Shown piece by piece: positions 22,001-32,480 of a DNA stretch of 64,000 nt. Source of the stretch: Blepharisma stoltei (taxonomy: Eukaryota > Ciliophora > Heterotrichea > Heterotrichida > Blepharismidae). The notes under the pieces were generated by a model. That model worked only from the letters and a program-made list of their open reading frames with translations. It was not told the origin of the DNA and searched no databases. The DNA lies in NCBI GenBank assembly GCA_914767885.1, contig CAJZBQ010000015.1, positions 849,619 through 913,618 on the forward strand, given 5' to 3'. Each line of letters starts with the position of its first letter. Within the stretch, counting starts at the first letter, position 1. The position numbers were made by a program, and so were the translations under genes.

Positions 22001-22373
22001 GGATATAAAAAAGCCAAAAAAATTCATTGGTGATGGAAGCCAATTATATTGCGAAAAATGCAATAAGCAGCAAGATATGACGGTTGAATATGAAGAAATT
22101 ATATGGCCATCTACAGTTACCTTTTATTTATCCTCAAAGAATGGCAGAATTAGAATTAATAAAGAATTAGATATTGAAGGAACTATTTATAGATGGTACG
22201 GATTAATATGCCATTATGGGGATTCATGATCTGGGCATTATTTGGCATATACATGGGATACTAACAATTGGACTGAATATAATGATAGCAAGACAGCAAA
22301 TCGCTGCAGCCGCAGCATTGATGTGGCAAATGGATATTTAGCCTTTTATGCAAGGGCAGGAAATCCCAAATAA
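19012..22373 (+). CDS. two-domain ubiquitin-specific protease: pseudo-USP, coiled coil, USP
   Basis: ATG 19012 to TAA 22371-22373; 920 residues after removing two introns (19858-19873, 16 nt; 21548-21562, 15 nt) and two elements (20943-21281 and 21675-21896). The arithmetic closes in frame. A first USP-like domain has LWSSCYLNSLLKTL (Cys box) and TQQECKELMMELIG, but its His box reads ATAYYLAAIF, with Tyr in place of the catalytic His, and it lacks a CxxC ribbon. It is probably inactive. Next comes a coiled coil with repeats of KAQNEVLNQE. The second domain is complete: GIPNIGNTCYLNSLLQVF, TQQDSKEVLLM, zinc-ribbon pairs NCHDC and CEKCNKQ, WSGHYLAYTWD and WTEYND. Both domains have their intron after EFPW, so the protein arose by internal duplication. 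It would cleave ubiquitin or Ubl conjugates. Confidence 0.88.
20943..21281 (+). mobile_element. family A MITE, copy 6 (in USP gene)
   Basis: A 339-bp copy with TAA duplications at 20940-20942 and 21282-21284. It lies between the coiled coil (IKKL) and RENKILNYPLIF. Excision with one TAA gives AAG CTA AGA GAA, in frame. The right-hand word of the inner pair is eroded. Confidence 0.87.
21675..21896. mobile_element. 222-bp inverted-repeat element (family D) in USP gene
   Basis: The arms of about 50-60 bp match imperfectly, with a strong core AGTACCCCC(C)TCCCCATGT and outer parts reading (A/C)GC(T/A)TACG-CC and CGCATACCC. It is flanked by ATAT at 21671-21674 and 21897-21900 (TA is the minimal duplication). 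Excision gives CAG ATA TTA AAT TGC and restores the zinc-ribbon segment QILNCHDC. It is unrelated to families A-C apart from C-runs. Confidence 0.75.
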
Positions 22374-23325
22374 GAATAATAGTTATTTAAGGAAAATAAT
22401 ATTCATAAATATTAATGCATCTAAGGAGTTATAAATTGTAGGAAAAAATTCCAGAAGATAAGCAGAGGTAATTTCTTTTTACTAATCTGGCTATATCATT
22501 ATATTTTATTTTGGCTAGTTTTCCTTTAATCGAAACTTTTTGATAATGTGGCATTCCTTAGTCACCTTTTTTTCTATTCCATTTCAAATTAATTTGTAGC
22601 ATTATATATGAGTAGAAGTTACCTTTGAATATAGAGCTTTTTTATATTTTCCTTAATGCTTATCTAGGATCATAAATGATTTTTGAGAGGGCTTAGTTTT
22701 AGGTTTTCTTATCTTGTATTGAGTAAAATGCTATAGTAAAATTTCTTATACCAATTCTATGCTAAAATATATGTCGTTGTTTTATATTTAGTTCACTGTA
22801 AAATCTATTCGAGCTGAAATATTAAATTAACTGCATGCCCTGTAGGCAGCAAAAAATTTTTACTCGCTTATAGAAAGGGATATGCAAAAATAAGGCGTTA
22901 TAACTTCCTGATTTGGTTTGTCAGCTCAAGAAGTTAAAAATAAGGCTAATAGCACATACTTGCCAACTACAGACTGATTTATTAATTATGCATATTGAGA
23001 CTGCTCAGGAGAGCTTCATTACTTTTTCATAGACAGGGCTAACCTATGCCTAGCTAATCTAAATCCGCTTAGACAATATAAAATATGCTCTGAATAATGA
23101 AATTTTATTTACGAAAATCCACACAATTTCTCAAACTGCATCATTAAAACTTTATCTTTTTATATTTAAATTTAAACTACTATGGCCTATGAGCTTATAA
23201 AAAATGCAAGATAGCACGAACTGAAATCTGGCTGCCAAATCTTCGAGTTATTATCTATTCTATATCAAATTAATACGTTTACTCTGTATTTATATAATAA
23301 GCTATGAAAATTACCGATATAGACC
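22374..23325. other. non-coding stretch between convergent genes
   Basis: AT-rich, with no recognised gene or repeat. It separates the USP genes that end here from both sides. Confidence 0.5.
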
Positions 23326-25049
23326 TTATATTGAAAAGTATAAATATTCTCTCCATGTGCATCCATCTTTTGTATATGCGGCATATTTCTTCGTGTTTTC
23401 TATCTGGTAAAGGCATTTGATTGCTCCATATATTTCATATTTTGATCCCATATAATTAAATTCTTCAGGGAGAATATATTGATTTCCTATTGGCAATTCT
23501 AATATTAAAAATGATCCCACTTCAATGGATTCTACTGTATTGCTCATCAATTTAGTTTGATTGCAAATACTACAAAAATCTTCATTTCAGGTACTTGTTT
23601 TTATATTTTGATCGATTTCTTCATGAATTGGTTTATTTGCAAAATTCATGAATTCAATAACATTTATATAGTCCAGTTTTATATGCTCATGCCCAACTTC
23701 ACAGTTAACTCTTGTTGTCAATATAGTGTAGGCTCTCTTTTAGAGAATTCAAGTGAAAAATGCTTCAAAAAGGATTATTCTATGAAAAAGAACATTTCTG
23801 AAATTAGAATTTGAGAACTATTTCAGTAATATTTAATAGAGCAGTTTTTAGCCTTTTTTTGGAGAGTTATTGTTCTAAAGGATCTAAATTAGGTCTTATG
23901 CTATATAGTTGAAAATAATTTTTGATTTGGATAATATTCATAAAGCTTATTTATAAGCCAGTTTATCACATTTTTAGGGTCTTTTTCAAAGTTAGTCTAT
24001 ATAAAATTTACATAATAAGAGTTCTGTATTAAAGTTATGTTAAAATCTGATAGTAAATTATCAACGAAATTTTGGAAATTTGACCTTTTCATAGTGTGAA
24101 ATAAAATGTTTAAGCTCACTAGTGTTGGGTCTATTATACTTTTTGATAATTCAATAAATAAAGATGTGCTGGCAAGAATCTGTAACGCCGAAGTGAGGTA
24201 GGAATTATCATTTATATCAGAAAATCCATGTTTTTGGTCAGGAAGAAGTGAAATCATTGAGGTAAATAAACTACCATTTCCTACAGTTAGGTAAGCTTGG
24301 CTTGAGTTGAGGTGCTGATTTTCAGGTTGAAAGGTATAATAATTCCTTGCTGGCTCATAATAAGCACTTCTTGATAAATTTAAATTACTTGCAACAGGCT
24401 CCTCATTTCTGCTTACTTGCCTTGAATTTTCAATAATTTGACTGAGTCTTCTTACCTCATGTTTTAACTCAGCTACGTTTTTTTCTAAGTCTTTTATTTT
24501 GGCATTATTTCCACTATTAATTTCTACTGTCCTCTCATTTCCTAAATTTAGCCCGCTCAGCACACAGCTATTGGCAATATCCCCGTAATTAATATATTCA
24601 CTTATAAAGCTTTCAAGCTGTATTTGGACATCGTTAGGATCATTAAGCAACAGGATTTTTAGCAATGCGTCTTCTTCATTTGTCCTTATTTCTTTTGTTG
24701 TTATAATTTTTCTTATATATTTGTCAATTATTCTGATTCCTGAGTCTAACGATTTTAACCCATTTTTATTGATTTCTTCGAGGTTTTTCATATTTGTAGA
24801 AACCTCTGAGGAGAATTGTAATTTAATATTTTGGAGTTTTGATTTTTCTTCTTGAAAAGATTTCAGAATACTTATTATTGTGGGCTTAGCAGGTTTACGA
24901 TATAGATATTCAAACCTATGAGTTAAAGAGTTAGAGGCGGAGTGAGATTTTTTATGTAGTTTGCAAAATACTAACTTTTGATCTTGTCAGTCGCACATGT
25001 ACTTAGGTTTTCCATCGCATGATGGGAAGCTACAAATATTGTAGTTCAT
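23326..25049 (-). CDS. catalytically dead USP-like protein with B-box-like zinc finger and coiled coil
   Basis: The minus-strand gene starts with ATG at 25049. The N-terminus MNYNICSFPSCDG, then YMCDW and FCKLHKKSH, resembles a B-box zinc finger. A coiled coil follows (KIKDLEKNVAELKHEVRRLS). The USP Cys box reads GFSDINDNSYLTSALQIL, with Ser where other copies have Cys. A 15-nt intron (24000 region, GTAAATTTTATATAG) precedes FEKDPKNVINW, the equivalent of NDAKELF. The second CxxC is FCSICNQT. The His box reads TKKYAAYTKDG, so His is Lys, although WREY remains. Between about 23700 and 23920 the frame is broken by stops, so the middle is decayed or contains unrecognised insertions. It is either a pseudogene or a regulatory pseudo-protease in which the ubiquitin-binding fold is kept. 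Confidence 0.7.
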
Positions 25050-25680
25050 GATTAAAGTTTATTAAGAAATTTTAGTTTTGACCTTAATTCTTCATAAATG
25101 ATTTTATTTTTCTGTAAAAATTAATTCTGAATACAATTATGAACTAGGCAGAGCTAATTGAAGAAGTTTATGGCGCTGCTAAGTTAAATTAAATCATTAT
25201 TCAATAATATAATAAAAAATTTATTTCTTGCGATCAATATATAAAATTATTTTAAGATTATAAAGGAATATTTTCTCTAGATCTAAAATTCTAATATAAA
25301 ATTATTTGAAGAATGCATTTTTGGAAAAAAATTATAAAAATTTCTATCACTCTTATGGAAATCATAATCCTCACCAAATCAATAGTAAATATAAAGACTA
25401 TTTATTTATATATAAGAATTCAATAAATTAAAGACCAGGTTTAAGATAGCCCTTAAAAAACGCAAATATACATTCAACAGGTGTTCTGATCTTCTGTTCT
25501 CTTCTTAATATATACGATTTTCCTTTTTAATTAAATTAAATTAATATCAACTATATAGATTACCTTCTATATAGTAAGGATACATTTAGCAATACATTTT
25601 GATATTCAAACCTTGCATCAAAAAAGTAATTATTCTCAATAATTAATGATAAAAACATAAATATGTAGATTCCAATAAAT
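25050..25680. other. non-coding, divergent upstream region shared with the subtelomere
   Basis: About 25200-25480 closely resembles 60995-61215 next to the telomere (AATATATAAAATTATTTTAAGA, TATAAAGGAATA, CAAATCAATAG(T/C)AAATATAAAG, AAAAA(C/T)GCAAATATA). It forms the upstream region of the USP gene at 25681. TGTAGATTCCAATAAAT sits directly before that start codon. Confidence 0.55.
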
Positions 25681-26526
25681 ATGGGTCCCTGTCTTGGCAG
25701 AAATGATCATCAAAGCGAACAGCAAAAAGGAATTCCAAATATTGGAAATACTTGCTACATGAATTCTGTCATTCAAGTATTAGCAGCGACTCCGAACTTT
25801 TTAGCAAATTTGGATAGTGTCAAACAAGCTGAGTTAATTGCTTTGAAAAATTTTATACAAGGAGTGAAATTAAGATATCCCTCATCAAGCTTATCAATTT
25901 TGGCCAATGATTTTAAAAATCAAATTTCTCAAGCACATCCAATTGTAATTATAAAATAGTTTCAAGGGTCTAGAGAAAATGACGCAAAAGAATTATTTGC
26001 CATTATATTATCCATTCTAGGTGAAGAGGAAACGGTAACAAACCCATTCAATATAGTTTTCAAAAGATCATTTAAGTGTGAAGAAAAGAACCATATTGCT
26101 TATTCTGAAGAAAAATCAAATTTAATTATTATTCCAAAAGGAGCTAGCATTGAAAATCACCTGAAAAATATGGATAGTGAAAAGAAGTTCTGAGGAGATA
26201 ACCAACTCTATTGTGAAAAATGCAAAAAAACTAAAGATATAACTATGAAAACAGAAAGAATTGAATTACCAGAGATTTTAGTCCTTTACACTCCAAAGGA
26301 TGGAAATTCAAAAAATAATACTAAATGCCTTAATGAAGTTATTTTAGAGCAGAAATCGTACATACTTTATGCTGTTATATGCTATAACTCATGGCCTCGA
26401 CATTATTATGCATATACAAGAATCTCAGAAAAATCTTGGCGCAAATATAATGATGATCGTACAAGTGAGTCAAATAGTTTACCCGAAAAAAATGCATATC
26501 TTTTGTTCTATAAGTCTAATTATTAA
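25681..26526 (+). CDS. compact ubiquitin-specific protease
   Basis: 276 residues after removal of the 15-nt intron at 25945-25959 (GTAATTATAAAATAG), whose final TAG would otherwise be an in-frame stop. Boxes are KGIPNIGNTCYMNSVIQVL (nucleophile Cys), SRENDAKELFAIIL, ribbon pair FKCEEKNH and YCEKCKKT, and WPRHYYAYTRI with WRKYNDD (His and Asn/Asp). It is almost only the catalytic core. The N-terminus MGPCLGRN has a Gly-2 and Cys-4 that could be lipidated, though Pro-3 argues against classical myristoylation. It is predicted to cleave after Gly-Gly of ubiquitin or Ubl. All catalytic residues are present. Confidence 0.88.
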
Positions 26527-27186
26527 ATTTATAAGATAAAGATTTCTAAGTAAACTAGTTGATTATCATAATAATAAATAGCTTAAAATTTTATAACTAA
26601 GAAACTAATATAGACCGTCTTAGGCTGGGAGTAGTTGAGAATTTCCCATGTTGATTTGACAATTCAAGCCGACGAACCAACTCGGGGAATTGGCAAATCC
26701 CTCATATCGGCGCATTTGCAAATTCCTCAAGTTGTTTACCAATTTGAGCTGGAGAATCAGCTCGAGGAGTGAGTTATTTAGCAGAACGATCTATATAGGC
26801 CCTTTGGCTATATTTATATTTAAATAACTTAGCCAAACTTTTTTAGTCTCATCCACAAAAGCATAATTATATTTAATCCATCTTCTTTGGATGCTCCCTA
26901 TAATAATAGCTGCACATTCCACTATAGCAATAAATATTCACTCACCTGTTTCAATTTATCATATATTCAAAATATGTGCTTATTTAGAATTTAGCTTAAA
27001 TCATAGATTAAATTAGACTATAAATAATTCATTTAGTTGTAAGTTAAATAATTATAAATAAAATCAATTCTGTAGAATCTTAATCTTCGCTTTTATTTTA
27101 TCCTTAAGTAATATAATTTAAAAATAAAATTATTTAGAAGAGCAAATAATCTTTAAGAACTGCATTACCACTATAAATTTATAGAA
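26527..27186. other. non-coding stretch with dispersed repeat
   Basis: It contains the repeat at 26615-26830. AAATTTATAGAA lies directly before the ATG at 27187. No other feature recognised. Confidence 0.5.
26615..26830. repeat. dispersed repeat, copy 2
   Basis: Counterpart of 18475-18735: begins TTAGGCTGGGAG, ends AGAACGATCTATATAGGCCC and TTTGGCTATATTTATATTT. The middle is diverged but keeps the TTGA/TCAA/CTCG pieces. About 215 bp long here. Confidence 0.5.
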
Positions 27187-28233
27187 ATGGAAGTCAATAT
27201 TAAAAAAGCAGCTGAAACATTTTTGAGTTTCTATCTAGCATGCTTATTCTGGCTGATTGCGACTTGTGTATGATATCTTTATTGCTTATGAGAAATATTT
27301 TATAGGCTCTTACATTTGGCTTTTAAAAAATTTCCACATTATGTAATGATCTTTATAGGATGCTTATTTTCTTGTTTTAGATGTAAAAGAAAAGCAAAAA
27401 GAAAAAATCAAAATTCTTACAGCATGCCCGAGCAATATAGGAAACAAGGGATTCCAAATTATGGAAGCACCTGCTATTTAAATTCAATAATACAGATATT
27501 GTCTAGTACGAATGAGTTTGCTAGTTCAATAAAAAATTGTTTTGGGCTATCAGATATTTTTGACGATTTGAGATCTCCAAATCATGATTTTGAGCCTAAA
27601 ATACAGAATTTCTTATTAAAGCTAAGCAAGGAGCACGAAATGGTAATTTTAGTTCAGTTTTCTTTGGGAAAGCAAAATGATTGTAAAGAGCTCTACAATA
27701 TTCTTATTGAAACTCTTGCAAAAGAAAACTCAGATGCAGAGAATTTCTTTAAGATTGTTAAATACCAAAAAATAATATGCAGCATGAACCATAATCAAGA
27801 AAAACCTGAGACTTCTTATTTTCTTCTTTATCCAAAAAGCGCTAATTCGAGCTTAGGCTCATATTTAAAAGACTTAAAAGATAAAGCAGATGAATTTAAT
27901 GAGAATAATCCTTTATTTTGCGAAAAATGCAATTGCTTAAGAGCTACAACAATTAAGATCGTTTCTTTAGAGCTGCCACAAATATTGGCAGTCTATTTAC
28001 CAGGGAAACCATTTAAAAGCATAAAATCAGTAGAAAGTATTAATTTTGAAGGAAAATATTATGAGCTCTATGGAGTAATTTGCTATTTTGAGCATAAATA
28101 TTCTAGCCATTATATAGCATGCACACTAGATGAAGATGGCAAGTGGAGAGAGTATAACGATGCTTTTGCTACAGAGAAATGCCCAGATATGAAGAATGCT
28201 TATATGCTGTTTTATAGGGTTAAAAGCAAATAG
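27187..28233 (+). CDS. membrane-anchored ubiquitin-specific protease
   Basis: ATG at 27187, 343 residues after the 15-nt intron at 27643-27657 (GTAATTTTAGTTCAG, which contains no stop and so is easily missed). The N-terminus has one or two hydrophobic segments (LACLFWLIATCVWYLYCL and YVMIFIGCLFSCF) followed by a basic KRKAKRK stretch, a signal-anchor arrangement that would leave the protease in the cytosol. Catalytic boxes are QGIPNYGSTCYLNSIIQIL, KQNDCKELYNILI, CSMNHNQ and CEKCNCLRAT (zinc ribbon), and SSHYIACTLDEDG with WREYNDA. Two Trp codons in the anchor are TGA, which is why a standard-code frame starts later. All catalytic residues are present. Part of this gene is repeated at 39556-39705. 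Confidence 0.87.
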
Positions 28234-28280
28234 TTAGAAACATATTTATTTTTCTTTAATAAAACTCATTTTAAGGCTTA

Positions 28281-28664
28281 CTCCCCCCCCCCCTCCGTGA
28301 GCGAACAAAACCATTAGAAAAATCGCCATTTTTTGACCAAAAACCCACCCTCCGTGAGTGAACAAAAATTTTTTTAATAGAAAAAAATTTTAATGGAAAA
28401 AAATTTTGATATATAAGTGATAATTAGTATAATGAAATCTAGAGCTAATTCTGTTTAAATTTAAACAAATTGCGTTTTAAAACATAAATTTTGCAAATTA
28501 AATTAATATTTGCTTCCCAATTTTTGCAAATTAGGATTTTTTTTAAATTTCGAAAAAAATATTTTTTATAAAATTTATATATAAATTTTTTTTTTAAAAA
28601 AAAAAATTAACCCCCCTCCGTGAGCGAACAAAATTTTTTTGTTCGCTCACGGAGGGGGGGGGAG
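28281..28664 (-). mobile_element. family A MITE, copy 7
   Basis: A 384-bp copy in reverse orientation, with TTA duplications at 28278-28280 and 28665-28667 and perfect words. It lies between two USP genes and disrupts nothing visible. Confidence 0.88.
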
Positions 28665-29163
28665 TTAGATATGTGTAAAATGAAGACGTTTTTGAGTTAC
28701 TTTTGGCTTGGTATTTTTATAATTAAGAGTAAAAGAAAATATGAGAGTTAATTATAGTTATCATTAATTATTAGAAATTCTTGGAGTTGAATATTTGCTG
28801 TATCCTATTATTTGCTATGGATAAAGAAACAATTATAAGCAATATCTGGGTAAGCATTTTCTCAAGGAGTTTGGATAAATGTGATGATTTTAAGTTGAAA
28901 GCAGGGGCTTTGATTATAAGAAAAATTATCGTATATTTGCAAAAAATAAGTGATAGCGCTGCATTTTTAATTATTTATAAAATAATTATTTATTTAAATT
29001 TATGTAGATTTGTTAACTCGGATAATTAATTATCTAGTATTTTGACTATTTCTGTGATCAAATGGCAGGGTTATTGCAATAGCAGTTCCCTCTGCCTATA
29101 GAGACACAAATAATCAGTTAAAATTTCATAATTCTATAAATTTGCCCTATAGAATATATAAAA
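28665..29163. other. non-coding stretch upstream of USP gene
   Basis: The frame at 28781-29029 lacks an ATG at its start and has no family resemblance. The last about 125 bases (TCTGTGATC, CCCTCTGCCTATAGAGACACAAATAAT) are duplicated at 39725-39860. CCCTATAGAATATATAAAA precedes the next start codon. Confidence 0.5.
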
Positions 29164-30240
29164 ATGCAGCAAGAAGAAAAAGAAGGCGAAAGAAGTCAAA
29201 ATCGCAGTTTTAAATTTTATTTATATCTCTTATACATATTATCACAACTGGGCAGCTATTGCAGCTTGATTTATGGTGCAATAGCCAGATATTGCGAAGG
29301 GATATGCGATTTCATAATATGACTAATATGCTGCAAGATTAGGGATCATAAAAAGTTTGAATGAGATAACCAAATAGAAAATCCAAACTATTTCAGCCAA
29401 GAGGAAATCGTAAATTACCCCGGAATAAAAGAAAATTATTCCAGAAAATTAGGAATCCCGAATTTTGGGAACACTTGCTACTTGAACTCAGTTTTACAAA
29501 TTTTAGCAAGCACCCCAGAATTTTCTAAATGCTTAAATCCAGATTTTGAGCTTTCAGGAACTTTATTAACCATTATCAAAATGATAAATAAATACTCAGA
29601 CACTAATTTTCAGCCAGAAATAAACAGCCTTTTAAAGATCATTCAGCAATCATATTCAGACGTATTTTCTAAATAGTTTACTTTAGGCAGACAAAATGAC
29701 AGTAAAGAAATATTTGTAATTATAATCGATAAATGCTCAGAAATTAATGAAAATTTGAAGGATTTATTTTTTATTAGAAAAGATGAAACAATTATTTGTG
29801 AAAATGGACATATAGAAAAAAAAGAAGAGGTGGAAACACTTTTATTAATCCCTCAAAATTTCAATAAAGATATTAGTGGCTTTATAGATATTTTAGAGCA
29901 GAAAAGCGATTTTAGTGGGGAAAATAAGTTATACTGCAGCACCTGCAACAGTTTAAAGGACGCTAGTATTACCTCAAAATATAAGCTGCCAAAATTTTTA
30001 GTTTTTTATTTTCCTGGTGAAAATCCGAAGAAAAGGAATATTAAGGAATCTGAGACATTTAAAGATAAAGAATATGAACTTTATGGAATAATTTCTTTTT
30101 ATCCGTCTTACCGACATTATATAGCTTTTACGTTAGATGGTGGAATATGGAGAGAGTATAATGATATATCAGTGACTGAAAAGAAGCCTGATTATTATTA
30201 TACTTATATGGCGTTTTATAGACATGCAGAGAAATTATAA
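29164..30240 (+). CDS. membrane-anchored ubiquitin-specific protease
   Basis: ATG at 29164, 353 residues after the 15-nt intron at 29662-29676 (GTATTTTCTAAATAG). The N-terminus has hydrophobic stretches FYLYLLYILSQLGSYCSLIY and CDFIIWLICC, similar in layout to the USP at 27187. Boxes are LGIPNFGNTCYLNSVLQILA, GRQNDSKEIFVIII, CENGHIEKK and YCSTCNSLKDAS, and YRHYIAFTLDGG with WREYND. All catalytic residues are present. It stands in tandem with the previous USP and is probably a duplicate of it. The two were duplicated together once more and then collapsed at 39556-39865. Confidence 0.87.
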
Positions 30241-30723
30241 AATAATTTTAGATAATTTAATAAAAGTATGCAATCAAAAATAAATAATTTTTGGAAATTT
30301 TTGATAATAAATCATCAAAAAGAAGGAAATTTTGCAAGTGTTAAACCAAGTTTGTAATTTGGGGGATGGCGTTAAATAGTGACATTAAATCATTAATCCT
30401 CTCTAAGAATTCTCCAATTTGCAGTTAAGAGCATTGCAAAACTCATAAAAAATTGTCAGATAAGAAAGCTGGAATTCATTAAAAGCTACTAATAATTTAG
30501 AAAATTAAACCTTTTAAATTGGAACATTTTTTAGTATTTAAAGGGGAGGGATCTCGGCCCATAGTAATTTTTTTATAATAGTCTTTTTTTAAATTAGATA
30601 AAAAATATGCAACTTTTCAGACATAAGATTAAATTTAAAATCTTAATGAGGCAAAATAACCATAATAACTATAATTTAAGCAAAATAAAAAGCCGATGTC
30701 TTTTCCTTTAGATATTTTCTCTT
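30241..30723. other. non-coding stretch between convergent genes
   Basis: AT-rich, with no feature recognised. It separates the 3' ends of the USP at 29164 and the tri-Ubl gene. Confidence 0.5.
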
Positions 30724-31572
30724 TCATGCATTTATCCGGCGCAATTTATTCGAAACTTTTTTTCTCTTCAGATAGTCCAGCCGAGCAATAGTGGTCTTAG
30801 CCGAGCAAATGCAAGATGAAAAAAATATTTTGGCAAATGATGTGCTACAAAAAATAAAGCCTCCATTAAAACAGTCTAACACTATCAGCTTAGAATTAGC
30901 TGAAATTCCTAGTGCTTCTAGTGTTGAACTCCCGTTCTCAGGAACTCGAAGTGTTTTTGACCCAAGTATACAGACTATTCCCCTCTTTCCAAGCTTATCG
31001 CGAATATTTCTCTCCAACGTTTCAAAAGTGTCAGTCTTTTTGGTATTAAAAATAATAAATCCGTCTTCAAACTCAATCATAATTCTTATTTCATCTTTAC
31101 TCACTCTCACAGAAGTTGAACTAGTAAAATCTAAATCTTTTAAGGAATAGTTTTCTTCTGTTGCCAAATCAAGTCTCTTTTTGTAATTTCTGATAATAAC
31201 TTCTTTATGCATTTCGATGTCTTGGCTAATGTTAAATTTAGCTTTCACTAAATTGGTGAACTCAGAAAGCTTCATATCGCTGCTTCTTATTTCAAGAACC
31301 TCTTTTCTATCTCCATATTCTACAGAGATATACAAATCAGGGATAATTTCAATATCTAAGCAGCTGTTGTTCATAATTTTTAATTCAAGGAGAGATTTTT
31401 CGCCATCACGGTTGAAATTGAGGTAGTTTGGATTTTTGAGGATTTTGAGATCATTAGTCAGGGAAAGGGCAGCTTGGATATTTTGATAGAGCTCAGAAAA
31501 TTTCATATCAGCTGAGGCTTCAACTACAAAGTTTTCTCCTCCAATTACCTGAATTATAATCCTTAAAGACAT
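30724..31572 (-). CDS. triple ubiquitin-like domain protein
   Basis: 282 residues from ATG at 31572. Three tandem beta-grasp units are visible: MSLRIIIQVIGGENFVVEAS to SCLDIEII; LYISVEYGDRKEVLEIRS to TSVRVSKD; and IRIMIEFEDGFIIFNTKK to ANSKLIVLDCFNGG. Each has the strand-strand-helix(SELYQNIQ-like)-strand order of ubiquitin. Gly-Gly appears right after the third unit (FNGG) and is followed by about 47 residues, unlike the short tails of the other Ubl genes here. That extension has hydrophobic and then basic parts and may be a membrane or targeting tail. If cleaved after Gly-Gly it could serve as a poly-Ubl modifier, otherwise as a scaffold. AATTTATAGATTCCA precedes the start. A decayed copy lies at 40760-41386. 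Confidence 0.78.
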   Translation of the reverse strand: MSLRIIIQVIGGENFVVEASADMKFSELYQNIQAALSLTNDLKILKNPNYLNFNRDGEKSLLELKIMNNSCLDIEIIPDLYISVEYGDRKEVLEIRSSDMKLSEFTNLVKAKFNISQDIEMHKEVIIRNYKKRLDLATEENYSLKDLDFTSSTSVRVSKDEIRIMIEFEDGFIIFNTKKTDTFETLERNIRDKLGKRGIVCILGSKTLRVPENGSSTLEALGISANSKLIVLDCFNGGFIFCSTSFAKIFFSSCICSAKTTIARLDYLKRKKVSNKLRRINA

Positions 31573-32039
31573 TTTATCAATGGAATCTATAAATTTTTAT
31601 TAACTATGAAATTGTGCTTTTAATATGGTTTTTATAAAATTTTAGTTGAGATCGAACCTAATAAGGAGATCTGTTAATTTGAAATTAATGATAACTTATA
31701 GAAGCTTGCAAAGATCAAAAACTGGAAGAGTATGTGGAAGTTATAAGATAAACCATCTAATTTCTTGCAAAATTTACTATCTCAAGAGATGTAATGATTT
31801 TTTTTATATATTATATCCTGAATGAGGGATTCTTATTTACTATCTTGATTATTTCCCCACTTTATAGAAATTACCTTTCATATCCATATAATCTTATATG
31901 GATTTTATGCCTTTATATTTATTTTAGAAATAAAAGATAGATCTTCAATGAATTTTGGGTTCTCATTGTAAGCCTATTAAGAAAATATAATAAAATCTCA
32001 AGATTAAATATTTTAATATTTTAATAACAATCTGTAGAA
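31573..32039. other. divergent intergenic region, duplicated elsewhere
   Basis: The intergenic region between the tri-Ubl gene and the E2 gene. It resembles 41387-41650 and 42485-42675 (TATATCCTGAATGAGGGAT, AAAGATAGATCTTCAATGAA), showing that the gene pair was duplicated as a block. TCTGTAGAA precedes the E2 start. Confidence 0.6.
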
Positions 32040-32480
32040 ATGGAAAGACTTCAAGCTGAGTTTAACGCAATTCAATCAGAAAGTCATCCAGAATACTCTG
32101 TTGAAATAGTCAATAACAATTTTTTCCACTGGAAAGGCACTCTTCAAGGACCTCAAGACACTCCTTACCAAAATGGAAAATTTAGGTTCGAAATTGTTTT
32201 CCCTCAAAGTTACCCCGCATCACCTCCTGAATTTTTTTTCAAAACAAAGATTTTTCATCCCAATATATACGAAGTCAACGGAGAAACTTGTGTGAGGGTT
32301 CTAAATATTTCTTATAATAGAAATATCCCAGTTAGAATTATTATTGCTTATGTATTTGATCTGCTGGCGAATCCTAATCCTGATGCAGGGTATGTCCAAG
32401 ACTCAACTCATGCTTATTTGTATAATAGGCCAGGATATACATCTATGGCTGCTGAGTGGACAAGATTATATGCAATATAA
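32040..32480 (+). CDS. ubiquitin-conjugating enzyme E2
   Basis: 146 residues, intronless. UBC fold markers are MERLQAEFNAIQSESHPEYS (helix 1), FFHWKGTLQGPQDTPYQNG, FRFEIVFPQSYPASPPE, then KTKIFHPNIY with the HPN motif, and the active Cys in GETCVRVL. The C-terminal helices include FDLLANPNPDAGY. The segment around the active Cys (VNGETCVRVL) differs from the usual GxICLDIL, so its cognate modifier need not be ubiquitin. It accepts a thioester-linked modifier from an E1 and passes it on. The E1 at 54830 is the only one seen nearby. A frameshifted duplicate is at 42676-43127. Confidence 0.92.
   Translation: MERLQAEFNAIQSESHPEYSVEIVNNNFFHWKGTLQGPQDTPYQNGKFRFEIVFPQSYPASPPEFFFKTKIFHPNIYEVNGETCVRVLNISYNRNIPVRIIIAYVFDLLANPNPDAGYVQDSTHAYLYNRPGYTSMAAEWTRLYAI

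Noticed and set aside
25945-25959. In-frame TAG at the same place in many USP genes, suggesting TAG recoded as Gln or programmed readthrough
   Set aside because: Each TAG is the last three bases of a 15-16 nt GT..AG segment. Removing it keeps the frame, and the intron-free paralogue at 58575 reads straight through, so tiny introns explain it better.
28781-29029. 82-codon frame as a small gene
   Set aside because: No ATG at its start, low-complexity Ile/Leu composition, and no relative among the paralogous regions.
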